Positions 1 to 9,264 are shown, counted from the stretch's first letter. The stretch is 64,000 nucleotides of DNA from Bin87 sp965262485 (GCA_965262485.1 OZ253540.1:1922001-1986000), one strand, 5' to 3'. A program made the numbers and translations. Notes: generated from the sequence alone by a model not told the origin.

Positions 1-40
1 GAGCACGACTTACGCTCAACCCTGTCGGGAGGTTGCAATC

Positions 41-1303
41 ATGGTCAGCACCATCAACGACAATCCCTTCTCACTGGAAGCAATGTATCAGCCTTACGAG
101 TTCTTCAGTCGGCTGAGAGAGTGGGAACCGGTGCATTACAACGAGGAATACGAAGTTTGGATGGTTTCCTCCTGGGAGCACTTGGTCTGGGTAACCCGGC
201 ATCCGGAGGCGTTTTCTTCCAGTGTGTTCGCCCGCGACGAACGCCCGCCCAACCCACCAATTGACGAAGACGACATGGAAATCTACAACTTCATCAAGAA
301 TTGGCAAGTCTCTCGTTTCATCCAGCACGATCAGAAGCGTTACAACACGGCAGTATCCGGCCCAGACCACGTTGATATGCGTCGTGTGATGCACGGTTAC
401 TTCACGCCCAAATCCATGGAAATGTGGCGGCCGCTGGTGCAATCTGCCATCACCGAGTTGCTGGACGCCGTGGAAGAGAAAGGTCGCATGGACGTCATGG
501 CCGACCTGGCAACGCCGCTTCCCCTCCTGGTGATCGCCCGTATGCTCGGCATCCCCGACAGCGACCGGCCCATCATGCGAAAGCTGGCCAAAGACTTGCG
601 CCACCTGAATCGCGCTGGCCCGGACCGCATGGGCCCACTGTCACAATCGGTTCAGAACCTGCAGGACTACCTTGGTCCGCTGGTCGCCGAACGGGTGGAC
701 AACCCCAGGGACGACCTCATTTCCGTCGTTGCCGAAGGCGAGCGGCAAGGTATCTTCAGTCGCGACATGGTGATCAACAATGTCATGCTGCTGCTGTCTG
801 CCGGCCACGAAACTACCATCAACCTAATCTGCAACGGCACCCTGGCGTTCGCGCAACATCCCGACCAGTGGGCGATCCTGAAATCGGACCCCGAGGGCAA
901 AGCCGTCCGCGCCACCGAAGAGGCTTTGCGGTACGATTCCCCGGTCAAGTCCATCCAGCGCATCGCCATGGACGACATCGAAATAGCCGGAAAAACCATC
1001 GCCAAAAACGACCGGGTGCGCTGGTTCATCTCTGGCGCCAACCGTGACCCCAAGGTATTCGACCGGGCTGACGACTTCGATGTCGAACGGTATCCCAACA
1101 TGCACGTGGCATTCGGCAGCGGCATCCATCATTGCCTGGGCGCCACGCTGGCGCGCCTGGAGGGTCAGGAGATCTTCCGCAATCTGGCCAATCGGTTTGA
1201 CACCATTGAGCTTGAGATTCCGGCAGATCAGATCGAATACGACCAGTTGATCGGATTGAGGGCGGTGGAAAGCTTGCCTGTTACGGTAACCAGCGCACGG
1301 TAA
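41..1303 (+). CDS. Cytochrome P450 (copy A)
   Basis: This is a soluble bacterial P450 of 420 residues, a heme monooxygenase that needs reduced ferredoxin. The I-helix oxygen-activation motif AGHETT is at residues 254-259, the ExxR motif of the K helix (EALR) at 294-297, and the heme loop FGSGIHHCLGATLARLE carries the proximal ligand Cys365. A GGGAGG ribosome site lies 8 nt before the ATG. It aligns without gaps to the next P450, with about 56 differences in 420 residues (about 87% identity), so the pair is a recent tandem duplication. A third P450 and a ferredoxin follow on the same strand, and the ferredoxin is the likely electron donor. The substrate cannot be read from the sequence. Confidence 0.95.
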   Translation: MVSTINDNPFSLEAMYQPYEFFSRLREWEPVHYNEEYEVWMVSSWEHLVWVTRHPEAFSSSVFARDERPPNPPIDEDDMEIYNFIKNWQVSRFIQHDQKRYNTAVSGPDHVDMRRVMHGYFTPKSMEMWRPLVQSAITELLDAVEEKGRMDVMADLATPLPLLVIARMLGIPDSDRPIMRKLAKDLRHLNRAGPDRMGPLSQSVQNLQDYLGPLVAERVDNPRDDLISVVAEGERQGIFSRDMVINNVMLLLSAGHETTINLICNGTLAFAQHPDQWAILKSDPEGKAVRATEEALRYDSPVKSIQRIAMDDIEIAGKTIAKNDRVRWFISGANRDPKVFDRADDFDVERYPNMHVAFGSGIHHCLGATLARLEGQEIFRNLANRFDTIELEIPADQIEYDQLIGLRAVESLPVTVTSAR

Positions 1304-1331
1304 CGGGAAACATCGCAATCTGACTACGCTG

Positions 1332-1362
1332 TTGACATCATTTTTGGCCGCCTGGTGATAAT
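1332..1362 (+). promoter_or_regulatory. Possible sigma-70 promoter for P450 copy B
   Basis: A perfect TTGACA -35 box (1332-1337) is followed after 19 nt by GATAAT (1357-1362). The spacer is slightly long. It would give a 5' leader of about 165 nt for the second P450. A second TATAAT lies at 1461-1466 but has no good -35 box. The rest of the 1304-1533 gap shows nothing recognisable. Confidence 0.4.
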
Positions 1363-1533
1363 CGATCCCTGGGTGGCCGATTTCCTTTGCGGCTCGTCAT
1401 CCGCCATACGTATCCCGTTTGTTCGCAGCCCAGCGTGTAGCGTATCGCTCCAAACTCGGTTATAATCGCTCCATCCGCATGGCCAGCCGCGGGACGGTTT
1501 GCCATGACTATTATTCAACCGGAGGCTGCACCA

Positions 1534-2796
1534 ATGGTCAGTACCATCAACGACAACCCATTCTCAATGGAGGCCATCTACCAGCCGTACGATTTCTACA
1601 ATCGTTTGCGCGAATACGAACCGGTCTACTACAACGAGGAATTCGAAGTCTGGATGATCACTTCGTGGGAACACCTGGTCTGGGTCACCCGCCATCCGGA
1701 AGCGTTCTCCTCCAGTGTTTATGCTCGCGACGTTCGCGCGCCGAACCCGCCCATTGACGAAGACGACATGGAAATCTACAACTTCATCAAGAAGTGGCAG
1801 GTTTCCCGTTTCATTCAGCACGACCAGAGGCGCTACAACCCGGAAGTATCTGGCGCCGACCACGTTGATATGCGCCGGGTGATGCACGGTTATTTCACTC
1901 CTAAGTCAATGGAGATGTGGCGGCCTCTCGTGCAGTCGGCAATCGACGAGTTGCTGGACGCCGTTGAAGAGAAAGGCCGAATGGACGTCATGGCCGACCT
2001 CGCCACGCCGTTGCCGCTGCTCGTGATCGCCCGTATGTTGGGCATTCCCGATAGCGATCGGCCAAAATTGCGGGAACTCGCCAAGGATCTGCGGTTCCTG
2101 AATCGCGATGGCCCGGATCGTATGGGCCCCTTGTCCCAAGCCGTGAAGAACCTCCAGGACTACATCAGCCCCTTGGTCGCGGAACGCGTGGAGAGTCCAA
2201 AGGATGACCTTATCTCGGTGGTCGCCGAGGGCGAACGGCAGGGTATCTTCAACCGGGATATGACCATCAACAACGTGATGCTGCTGTTGTCTGCCGGACA
2301 CGAAACAACGATTAACCTGATTTGTAACGGAACCCTCGCCTTTACGCAGCACCCCGATCAGTGGGCCATCCTCAAGTCAGATCCCGAAGGCAAAACCGTG
2401 CGCGCCACCGAAGAAGCCTTGCGGTACGATTCGCCCGTTCGCTCGATCCAGCGTATCGCGGTGGACGACATCGAGATGAATGGCCAGACCATTCGCCAGA
2501 ACGATCGCGTACGCTGGTTCATACCCGGCGCCAACCGTGATCCCAAGGTGTTTGACCGCGCCGACGACTTCGATATCGATCGGTACCCGAACCAGCACGT
2601 CGCCTTTGGTAGCGGCATCCACCACTGTCTTGGCGCAACACTGGCCCGCCTGGAAGGACAGGAGATTTTCCGCAATCTGGCCAACCGTTTCGACAAGATG
2701 GAATTGGAAATTCCGGTGGAACAGGTCGAATACGACCATGTTCTTACCTTCCGGGCCGTGGAAAGCCTCCCGGTCACGGTAACCAGCGCCCGCTAA
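1534..2796 (+). CDS. Cytochrome P450 (copy B)
   Basis: This is the paralogue of the preceding P450, also 420 residues when started at 1534. An upstream in-frame ATG at 1504 would add ten residues. The later start is preferred because GGAGG lies 8 nt before it and because the protein then begins MVSTINDNPFS exactly like copy A. AGHETT is at 254-259 and the heme ligand is Cys365. Substitutions between copies A and B are spread along the protein but cluster at the C-terminus (YDQLIGL against YDHVLTF) and around residue 330, which may reflect changed substrate choice. The family assignment is certain and the substrate is unknown. Confidence 0.95.
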   Translation: MVSTINDNPFSMEAIYQPYDFYNRLREYEPVYYNEEFEVWMITSWEHLVWVTRHPEAFSSSVYARDVRAPNPPIDEDDMEIYNFIKKWQVSRFIQHDQRRYNPEVSGADHVDMRRVMHGYFTPKSMEMWRPLVQSAIDELLDAVEEKGRMDVMADLATPLPLLVIARMLGIPDSDRPKLRELAKDLRFLNRDGPDRMGPLSQAVKNLQDYISPLVAERVESPKDDLISVVAEGERQGIFNRDMTINNVMLLLSAGHETTINLICNGTLAFTQHPDQWAILKSDPEGKTVRATEEALRYDSPVRSIQRIAVDDIEMNGQTIRQNDRVRWFIPGANRDPKVFDRADDFDIDRYPNQHVAFGSGIHHCLGATLARLEGQEIFRNLANRFDKMELEIPVEQVEYDHVLTFRAVESLPVTVTSAR

Positions 2797-2805
2797 CCCC
2801 ACCGA

Positions 2806-2822
2806 GCGCCGATGATCGGCGC
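2806..2822. repeat. Short perfect palindrome between P450 genes
   Basis: GCGCCGAT, one central base, then ATCGGCGC: an 8-bp dyad just after the stop of P450 copy B. There is no T-tract, so it is not a convincing terminator. It could be an operator for the third P450 or chance. Nothing else is recognisable in 2797-2979. Confidence 0.25.
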
Positions 2823-2979
2823 CGCAAATCCATCATCGGCCGTACCGTGCAATACGCATGGCGCGGCCGATTCCCGTTTGAATTGTGGGACTCGGTGTGA
2901 TAACTTACCGGCATTCTAGCGTGTTCTGATAATCATAGATCTTCGGTCCCTCGCCGCCAGCGGATGGAGCATCCCGGAT

Positions 2980-4209
2980 ATGCCATCTACCTTCCACGAT
3001 GACCTCTTTGCACCCGATGCGATCCGGGACCCTTACACCTTTTTCGGCGCACTCCGGGATGCACAACCGGTGCGCTGGAACCGGCAGTACCAGGTGTGGA
3101 TCGTCTCCAGTTATAAGCAGCTGGTCTGGACGGCGCGCCACCCGGAGTACTTTTCTTCCGAAGTAGCCTTGCGCGACACGCAGCCGCCATCCCCAACCAT
3201 TCCCGAAGAAGACATGGAATTGTTCGGCGCGGTCAGGCAGTGGTTGTCCGCCAGGTTCACCCAGAACGATGGCGCCACACACAGGGAAAAGCGCAAGGTA
3301 GTACACGGCTTCTTCACTCCCAAAGCTATGGAGTCGTGGCGACCTCTGGTTAGCCAGACTGTCAATTCTCTGCTGGACGATTTACAGGGATCAGGGCAGT
3401 TGGACATGATGCGGGATTTTGCCGCCCCACTCACATACAGCATTATTGCCGGCCTGATGGACATACCGGAATCCGACCGCGCCTTCGTCAAAGAGTTGTC
3501 CAGCCGGATGTGCGGTTTCGACGGCAACGATCCCAACCGCGTTCGCAACTTCGCTGAAGGGGTACAGGCTGTAACCGACTATCTCGAGCCCATCGTGGCA
3601 GAGCGGATGCGCGAGCCGGGCGATGACCTGTTGTCGGTAATCTGCAAAGGCGAAATAATGGGAGCTTACACCCGGGATGAAGTGCTCGCCAACGCCCTGC
3701 TTCTCCTGGTGGCCGGCCATGAAACTACCAACGACCTGATTGCCAACGGTGTCCTGGCGTTCTCACAGCATCCAGACCAGTTCGCGATGCTGCGCGCCGA
3801 CCCCGACGGCCACATCGTTGACGCAGTTGAAGAAATTCTGCGTTACGACTCGCCGCTTAAGTCTGTGCAGCGCATCGCGACGCAGGATATTGAGATGGAG
3901 GACGGTCAGCGCGTCGGCAAGGACGACCGCGTGCGGTGGGTGATTTCGTCCGCCAACCGCGACCCATCGATCTTCGACAACCCCAACGACCTGGACATCT
4001 CCAGGAATCCCAATCCTCACGTTGCGTTTGGGAGTGGAGTCCACCATTGCCTGGGAGCGACCCTGGCTCGTTTGGAAGGGCAGGAAGCGTTCGCCGCTTT
4101 GGCCCAACGGTTCGAAGGATTCCAACTGGAAGCTGACCCGGCCCATCTGGAATATCTGCCCAGCGTCGGTCAGCGAACTCTGCTCAACCTGCCCATCACT
4201 ACGCGATAA
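2980..4209 (+). CDS. Cytochrome P450 (copy C, diverged)
   Basis: This 409-residue P450 belongs to the same subfamily as the two upstream copies but is clearly diverged. The AGHETT motif starts at residue 245, the K-helix ExxR lies in EEILRYDSP, and the heme loop FGSGVHHCLGATLARLEGQ carries Cys357. The region around residue 90 is about ten residues shorter than in copies A and B. A GGATGGAG sequence precedes the ATG. The ferredoxin gene starts 72 bp downstream on the same strand, suggesting co-expression and that the ferredoxin serves this or all three P450s. Substrate unknown. Confidence 0.95.
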   Translation: MPSTFHDDLFAPDAIRDPYTFFGALRDAQPVRWNRQYQVWIVSSYKQLVWTARHPEYFSSEVALRDTQPPSPTIPEEDMELFGAVRQWLSARFTQNDGATHREKRKVVHGFFTPKAMESWRPLVSQTVNSLLDDLQGSGQLDMMRDFAAPLTYSIIAGLMDIPESDRAFVKELSSRMCGFDGNDPNRVRNFAEGVQAVTDYLEPIVAERMREPGDDLLSVICKGEIMGAYTRDEVLANALLLLVAGHETTNDLIANGVLAFSQHPDQFAMLRADPDGHIVDAVEEILRYDSPLKSVQRIATQDIEMEDGQRVGKDDRVRWVISSANRDPSIFDNPNDLDISRNPNPHVAFGSGVHHCLGATLARLEGQEAFAALAQRFEGFQLEADPAHLEYLPSVGQRTLLNLPITTR

Positions 4210-4281
4210 AGTCTTAACCGGGCGCCCGCGCCCAACCCAACAATCCCGACCCGGAAATACCAAGAGGAGGAGGTTACCCTG

Positions 4282-4506
4282 ATGGCACGGCAACTCAAGA
4301 TTACAGTGGACTACAACGTGTGCGTGGGTAACGCCATGTGCGAGACCTTTGCCACCAACACCTTTGGGCTGAATGAAGACCGCCAGTCTTACGTGAAGGA
4401 CGCCGCGGGAGACCCTGAGGAAACAGTTCTGGAAGCGGCTGAGAACTGCCCGGTGACCGCTATCACCGTGGAAGACGCCGAAACCGGAGAGATTCTATTC
4501 CCATAG
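4282..4506 (+). CDS. P450-associated 3Fe-4S type ferredoxin
   Basis: A 74-residue ferredoxin of the single-cluster type found beside bacterial P450 genes. The ligand pattern is Cys14-x5-Cys20 and Cys56-Pro. The position that would hold the second Cys of a 4Fe-4S cluster is Asn17 (CVGNAMC), so a 3Fe-4S cluster is expected. It is acidic, as usual for an electron carrier docking to the basic proximal face of a P450. A strong AGGAGGAGG ribosome site precedes the start. No ferredoxin reductase is encoded nearby, so the reductase must lie elsewhere in the genome. Confidence 0.92.
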   Translation: MARQLKITVDYNVCVGNAMCETFATNTFGLNEDRQSYVKDAAGDPEETVLEAAENCPVTAITVEDAETGEILFP

Positions 4507-4540
4507 GACGCCCAACGTCTCGCAACCGAAGCGTCGAATG

Positions 4541-4570
4541 CCCTCCTGCCAGTGTGGTCAGGAGGGTTTT
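4541..4570. terminator. Rho-independent terminator after the ferredoxin
   Basis: The stem CCCTCCTG/CAGGAGGG (8 bp, loop of 10 nt) is followed by TTTT on the plus strand. It sits between the convergent ferredoxin and flavin oxidoreductase genes. Confidence 0.8.
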
Positions 4571-4571
4571 C

Positions 4572-5597
4572 TCATTGTGAACGGGCGATAATTTCTTCGC
4601 CGAACCGCCGGATTATTTCTGCCGGATCGTGGCTGATGGCGGTAATCTGGAGCACGTCAACGCCGGCCGCAGCGATCTGGCGAACCTTTTCGCGACACTC
4701 GCCAGGCGTGCCAACGACGGCGAACCGGTCCGCCAGGTAGTCGGTAACGCCCAGTTCGTCGGAAAGCGCGGCGTTTCGCGTGTCGCCTACCTGCTCGTGC
4801 TCGGCGGGTACGTATTCACCCTGTATAGCCATGAGCGACTCGTGCAACTCCTCCGGAACATGCTTGCCCTCCAGCGTAAAGCGGAAGGCATGATGTGCGC
4901 TGGCGGCCAACGCCATCTTGATCTCGTCGATGGCAGCGTTCCGGTCGTCACCGATATTGCATTTGGCAAATGCCCAAACCTCCGCGCTGCCGGCTGCCTT
5001 CCCACCGTCAATTTCTCCGGCGCGGATGTGCGCCACGGTGTCGTCCAGCACTTCTCGCGTCAGCCCGGTATGCACCATCACCCGGTCAGCGATCTCCCCC
5101 GCCATGCGCAGCGTACGCGGCCCTTCCGCAGACATCATGATGGGCACCGGATCCCGACTCCATCGTACGTGAGCCTCGCGACCCAAATACTCGACCGTTT
5201 CACCGTTGAGCATCGAACGCACCGTTGCAACGTATTCGCGCAGCGCTGTCATCCGAGCCGGTCGCAGTCCCAGATTCAGTATCGCGCTATCCCCGGTCCC
5301 GATGCCCAAAAACGCCCGGCCTCCTGACAATTCCTGCAGCGACGCAATCGCCGAAGCTGTCACCGCCGGATGACGTGTCAAGGGATTGGTGACCGATGGC
5401 CCCAGGTGCACACGTGTCGTTTCGGTGGCGGCTACCGTCAGCGATACGAACAGTTCCCGGAACAGCGATTGCGAGTCGGCGATACCGATGTAGTCAAAAC
5501 CCACCGATTCGGCCAAGCGAACGTGTTGCCGCAGCGACTCAAACGAGGTCGGTAACAGGGTTACTCCATACTTCATGGATAAGGGACTCGTCATCAT
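4572..5597 (-). CDS. Luciferase-like (LLM class) flavin-dependent oxidoreductase
   Basis: A 341-residue TIM-barrel enzyme of the bacterial luciferase/F420-dependent reductase superfamily. The N-terminus MKYGVTLLPTS with AESVGFDYIGIAD, the segment GPSVTNPLTRHPAVTASA and FLGIGTGDSA are typical of the mer/FMN or F420-binding branch. The cofactor (FMN or F420) and substrate cannot be decided. A TTG at 5603 would overlap the upstream stop codon; I chose the ATG at 5597, and the ATG at 5576 is also possible. The gene begins 2 nt after the stop of the restriction endonuclease gene, so it may be translated from the same message. Confidence 0.85.
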   Translation of the reverse strand: MMTSPLSMKYGVTLLPTSFESLRQHVRLAESVGFDYIGIADSQSLFRELFVSLTVAATETTRVHLGPSVTNPLTRHPAVTASAIASLQELSGGRAFLGIGTGDSAILNLGLRPARMTALREYVATVRSMLNGETVEYLGREAHVRWSRDPVPIMMSAEGPRTLRMAGEIADRVMVHTGLTREVLDDTVAHIRAGEIDGGKAAGSAEVWAFAKCNIGDDRNAAIDEIKMALAASAHHAFRFTLEGKHVPEELHESLMAIQGEYVPAEHEQVGDTRNAALSDELGVTDYLADRFAVVGTPGECREKVRQIAAAGVDVLQITAISHDPAEIIRRFGEEIIARSQ

Positions 5598-5599
5598 CG

Positions 5600-6220
5600 T
5601 CAACTGTTGTCCCTATCGAGACCGACTAAGTGCGCTACCATAGCCTTCCTGCCATAAAATGCCCTGCTTGTGCTGCCGTGGCCTGCACCTTTAGTCCTGG
5701 GTTGAATCAGTATCCCCATTCGGCCCGTTAACGAATCAAACCCCCTGGTCACAATTGCATCTCGAATTACATCGTAATCAGTCCTGACTTGATCGTAAAC
5801 GCTATCGTTATCAAAGTCGAACCCGGAGACGTTGTGTAATAACGTACTCTCTTCCGCTCGGCTTTCGTATATTCGTGCAACGACCAATATTTTCTGGAGC
5901 TTGGCATAGAGATGGCTGTTCTCGAATTCCTTGGCGCTTACTTCCACCGGATCGATCATCGTAATTGCCATCGTTTCTTTGGGAACCAGCTTTCCGTTTT
6001 TCAAGTACTTCAAAGAGGCAACTTTCAGCTCCCACGAGCCAAAGTTTGGCGAGCGCGAGGAATTGAGCGGGAGACCCAAAAAGCGCTCAATGACGTGCCC
6101 TACCCAACCCTTATTGAGTTTGTCCCCGTTCCAAACCGTAACCCCAAGCTCGTCAGCCAGAGGGCGTAAGTTTTGACCTTTGAGGCTTGCCAGTTTTTGT
6201 ATTGCTTCTTCCCTTTCCAT
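5600..6220 (-). CDS. MutH/Sau3AI-family type II restriction endonuclease
   Basis: A protein of 206 residues from the ATG at 6220. The N-terminal part (LKGQNLRPLADELGV, then NKGWVGHVIERFLGL), the strand carrying E64-L-K66, the HLYAKLQKIL segment and the C-terminal RAFYGRKAMVAHLV follow the MutH/Sau3AI fold order. The E-x-K half of the nuclease site is present, but the Asp expected a few residues earlier reads Asn59 in PNFGSWELK. MutH-type enzymes mostly cut at GATC; that specificity here is only inference. The start overlaps the last 68 bp of the methyltransferase gene. A longer reading from 6319 is possible but would deepen the overlap without adding family sequence. Confidence 0.8.
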   Translation of the reverse strand: MEREEAIQKLASLKGQNLRPLADELGVTVWNGDKLNKGWVGHVIERFLGLPLNSSRSPNFGSWELKVASLKYLKNGKLVPKETMAITMIDPVEVSAKEFENSHLYAKLQKILVVARIYESRAEESTLLHNVSGFDFDNDSVYDQVRTDYDVIRDAIVTRGFDSLTGRMGILIQPRTKGAGHGSTSRAFYGRKAMVAHLVGLDRDNS

Positions 6221-7112
6221 TCGTGTTCCCTTTTGGCGTGTTCGCACCGCGTTCAAGCAATCTGCGCTGGCGGTCCGCATCGTTTGGAGAGTAAAAGAAT
6301 GGCTTCGTATCAACAGCAATATTAGACAAACGCCGAGTGGTCAACTCGACGTATTCCTGCTCCCGCTCGCAGCCGACGAACCTGCGCCCCATGCCCAGTG
6401 CGGCTACACCGGTAGCGCCCGAACCTGCGAATGGGTCAAATACCAGGTCACCAGGGTTCGTGCTGGCGCGCAAGCATCGCTCGATCAAAGCAACTGGCTT
6501 CTGTGTTGGGTGCTTCCCGAATGTCTTTTCATCCCGTCCCGCAGCGGAGAACTGCCAGACGTTTTTCATCTGCTTACCACCGTTTTCCTCCCGCATATCG
6601 TCGTAATGGAAGGTATATCGATGCTTGCTACCTTTCCGGGCTTTCGTAGCCCACAGTACCATTTCCGTCGAATGGGTGAAACAACGGCGCCCAAGATTCG
6701 GTGGTGGGTTGGGTTTTTGCCAAATTATGTCATTCAGGATGCGGAATCCGATCTGCGTCATCGCCATACCCACACTTAGGTACACGTGGTGTGTGCCAGT
6801 TACCCAGATCGTGCCCGATGGTTTCAGGATACGATAACACTCCGCTAGCCACGTACGGTTAAATTCGTGGTCGTTTTCAACGCCCCGACTTCGATCCCAC
6901 TCGCCTTTGTTGACCTTTACCATGCGGCCCGCGACGCACGTGATACCGTCGTTGGACAAGAAATACGGAGGATCCGTCCATACGCAATCAACGCTGTTGT
7001 CGGGCATATGCGACATCACCTCGAGACTATCCCCCCAGTACAATCGGGATTCACCATCCTGGGAAAGCCACGCCGTTTCAACAGCCTGCCAGTTGCTCTC
7101 ATCGCTCATCAT
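6153..7112 (-). CDS. Beta-class DNA methyltransferase (N6-adenine or N4-cytosine)
   Basis: A 319-residue site-specific methyltransferase. The catalytic motif DPPY (D47-P-P-Y50) comes before the AdoMet-binding motif DPFAGSGATG (D226, F228, G230, G232), which is the beta-class order. KHPTQKPVALIERC precedes the AdoMet motif as usual. It is the partner of the MutH-like endonuclease directly downstream and should protect the same site. The stop-to-start distance from aroC is only 14 bp, so it is probably read through from the shikimate genes. The C-terminal 40 residues are basic and low in complexity, and overlap the endonuclease start. Confidence 0.92.
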   Translation of the reverse strand: MMSDESNWQAVETAWLSQDGESRLYWGDSLEVMSHMPDNSVDCVWTDPPYFLSNDGITCVAGRMVKVNKGEWDRSRGVENDHEFNRTWLAECYRILKPSGTIWVTGTHHVYLSVGMAMTQIGFRILNDIIWQKPNPPPNLGRRCFTHSTEMVLWATKARKGSKHRYTFHYDDMREENGGKQMKNVWQFSAAGRDEKTFGKHPTQKPVALIERCLRASTNPGDLVFDPFAGSGATGVAALGMGRRFVGCEREQEYVELTTRRLSNIAVDTKPFFYSPNDADRQRRLLERGANTPKGNTNGKGRSNTKTGKPQRSKLTPSG

Positions 7113-7126
7113 GCCAGCACCTCTCG

Positions 7127-8314
7127 TTACCGGTACTGCAGCCGTGGTCCCACTGTGGCCTGGTAGCCATCAAAGTTGCGGCGGGTTTCCGGAATGCTGT
7201 CGCCGCCGAATTTCTCCATGAAGGCGTCAGCCAGAACCAGCGCCATCATCGCCTCTCCGATTACGCCGGCTGGCGGAGCCTGACAAACGTCGCTCCGTTC
7301 GAAATGCGCCCTAACCGGTTCGCCAGTGTCCAGGTCCACAGAAGGCAGGGGATTGTGCAAGGTGGCAATCGGTTTGATGACAAAGCGGGCAACCAGCGGC
7401 GTTCCGCTGGTCATTCCACCCTCCGTACCTCCAGCCCGGTTGGTCTTCCGTTGCCAGGGATTGTTCGGATCGGTTACCGGTTCGATCACATCCTGAAACT
7501 CGGACCCCCACCTGTCTAACAACTCCCACCCTTCGCCGATGCTCACCGCCTTGACCGCGTTTATGCTCATCAATGCCTGGGAGATTTTGGCGTCTATCTT
7601 GCGGTCCCAATGGACGTGCGATCCCAATCCGATGGGTACGTTTTCAGCGATCACTTCCACGGATCCGCCTACCGTGTCCCCGGCCTCTCGCGCCGCATCA
7701 ACCTCGGCCATCATCAGGTCGGCAGCGTCGGCGTCGGCGCAATGCACCGGAGACTCTTCAACTGCGTCCCAGTCGATATCCTCGTGTGCCGGTGGATTGG
7801 CTCTGACTCGGCCGATTGAAATCACGTGGCTGTGGAGCTTGATGCCAAATTCTTCCAGTAATCGCATGGCTACCGCGCCGGCGGCTACCCGAGCTGCCGT
7901 TTCCCGCGCCGATGCACGCTCCAGAGAGTTTCGTACATCGTGAAAGCCGTATTTCATCGCGCCGGGAAGGTCGGCATGGCCAGGGCGGATTCGCGTAACC
8001 CTCTGGTTCCGTCCTTCCTGTGAAGGGTTTTCGATGTATTCGACGGCCATGGCTTCCTGCCAATTCGCCCAGTCTTTGTTCTCGATGGACATCCCGATGG
8101 GACTGCCCAGCGTGTAACCGTGGCGCACACCGGTCTGGATATGCGCGTGGTCGCGTTCAATCAACTGCCGACCACCTCGCCCATAGCCACGTTGGCGACG
8201 CCCCAAATGCTGCGCAATATATTCCTCGTCGAGGGACAGATAAGCCGGCACACCCTCCACGATAATCATTAGACCCTGCCCGTGGGACTCCCCAGCCGTA
8301 AACCAACGTATCAT
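7127..8314 (-). CDS. aroC: Chorismate synthase
   Basis: This enzyme converts 5-enolpyruvylshikimate-3-phosphate to chorismate, the last step of the shikimate pathway, using reduced FMN. The 395-residue length is normal. The signature GESHGQGL near residue 8, RRQRGYGRGGR near 40, RPGHADLPGAMKYG near 113 and the C-terminal GGTEGGMTSGTPL are all present. aroE lies 86 bp upstream on the same strand, so the two form a shikimate unit. Downstream, the restriction-modification genes follow almost without a gap. Confidence 0.97.
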   Translation of the reverse strand: MIRWFTAGESHGQGLMIIVEGVPAYLSLDEEYIAQHLGRRQRGYGRGGRQLIERDHAHIQTGVRHGYTLGSPIGMSIENKDWANWQEAMAVEYIENPSQEGRNQRVTRIRPGHADLPGAMKYGFHDVRNSLERASARETAARVAAGAVAMRLLEEFGIKLHSHVISIGRVRANPPAHEDIDWDAVEESPVHCADADAADLMMAEVDAAREAGDTVGGSVEVIAENVPIGLGSHVHWDRKIDAKISQALMSINAVKAVSIGEGWELLDRWGSEFQDVIEPVTDPNNPWQRKTNRAGGTEGGMTSGTPLVARFVIKPIATLHNPLPSVDLDTGEPVRAHFERSDVCQAPPAGVIGEAMMALVLADAFMEKFGGDSIPETRRNFDGYQATVGPRLQYR

Positions 8315-8400
8315 CGAGGATTTGCCTCCTGTCGGGATTATTCTGTCAACCCATTGCCACGCGATTCGCTGCGTTGCACGCCTGCAGCCATCTGTGCCGG

Positions 8401-9264
8401 CTACGATTCGCGTGCCTGCATCGCCTCCGTCGCGGTACGGGTCATCACGTCAACCGGCGCCGGCTGATCGAACCAGATCTCGAACGACGCCGCTCCCTGA
8501 TACACCAGCATTGATAACCCGCCCAGCACGGCGGCGCCAGCCCGTTGCGCCGATGCCAGTAATGGCGTCAGCATGGGATTATACACGAGGTCGTATACCA
8601 GCGCGTTCGGCGTGAGTTTAAGAGACGCCAGCGCAGTGGCATCGGCATCCGGTCCGTGTCGCATACCCAATGACGTGCAATTTACGATCAGGTCCACTTC
8701 CGCCGCGATGGCAGACAGTCGAGTCGGTTCCAATGGCACGGCGCCGGCCGGTATGCCGCCGCCAATGGCGACCTGCGCCAGCGTCTCCGCCCGAGACACG
8801 GTGCGGTTGGCGATCACAATCTGACCCACGCCAGCCCTGATCAACGCTTGCACCACGCCCCGAGCCGACCCACCGGCTCCCAGAATCAAAACTTGCTTGC
8901 CCGACGGTTCCAAACCGCCGGATTCACGCAACGCACGCAAAAATCCGTACCCGTCGGTATTGTGCCCGGACAACTGGCCGTCGCGGTTTACGATTGTGTT
9001 GACGGCGCCAGCTTCGGAAGCCCAGTCGTCCACAACATCCAGATGGGGAATCACCGCCTCCTTGTGCGGTACGGTTACATTGATTCCCCTGGCGTTGGGC
9101 GACCGCAGACTACCTACGAAATTCCCCACTGCTTCGGATTGAACTTCATAAGCTCGGTATTCGGCATCGATTCCCAAATGGTCCAGCGCGGCCTGCTGAA
9201 ACAACGGGGAGATGGAATGTCCGATAGGATTTCCGATGATTCCCAGGGCAGTTTCGATTGGCAT
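8401..9264 (-). CDS. aroE: Shikimate dehydrogenase
   Basis: This 287-residue enzyme reduces 3-dehydroshikimate to shikimate with NADPH. The substrate-binding NPIGHSISP is at residues 12-20, the catalytic Lys68 lies in NVTVPHKE, Asp104 in HNTDGYGF completes the pair, and the Rossmann loop GAGGSARG follows near residue 129. It is upstream of aroC in the same direction. No other shikimate genes are in the window. Confidence 0.97.
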   Translation of the reverse strand: MPIETALGIIGNPIGHSISPLFQQAALDHLGIDAEYRAYEVQSEAVGNFVGSLRSPNARGINVTVPHKEAVIPHLDVVDDWASEAGAVNTIVNRDGQLSGHNTDGYGFLRALRESGGLEPSGKQVLILGAGGSARGVVQALIRAGVGQIVIANRTVSRAETLAQVAIGGGIPAGAVPLEPTRLSAIAAEVDLIVNCTSLGMRHGPDADATALASLKLTPNALVYDLVYNPMLTPLLASAQRAGAAVLGGLSMLVYQGAASFEIWFDQPAPVDVMTRTATEAMQARES

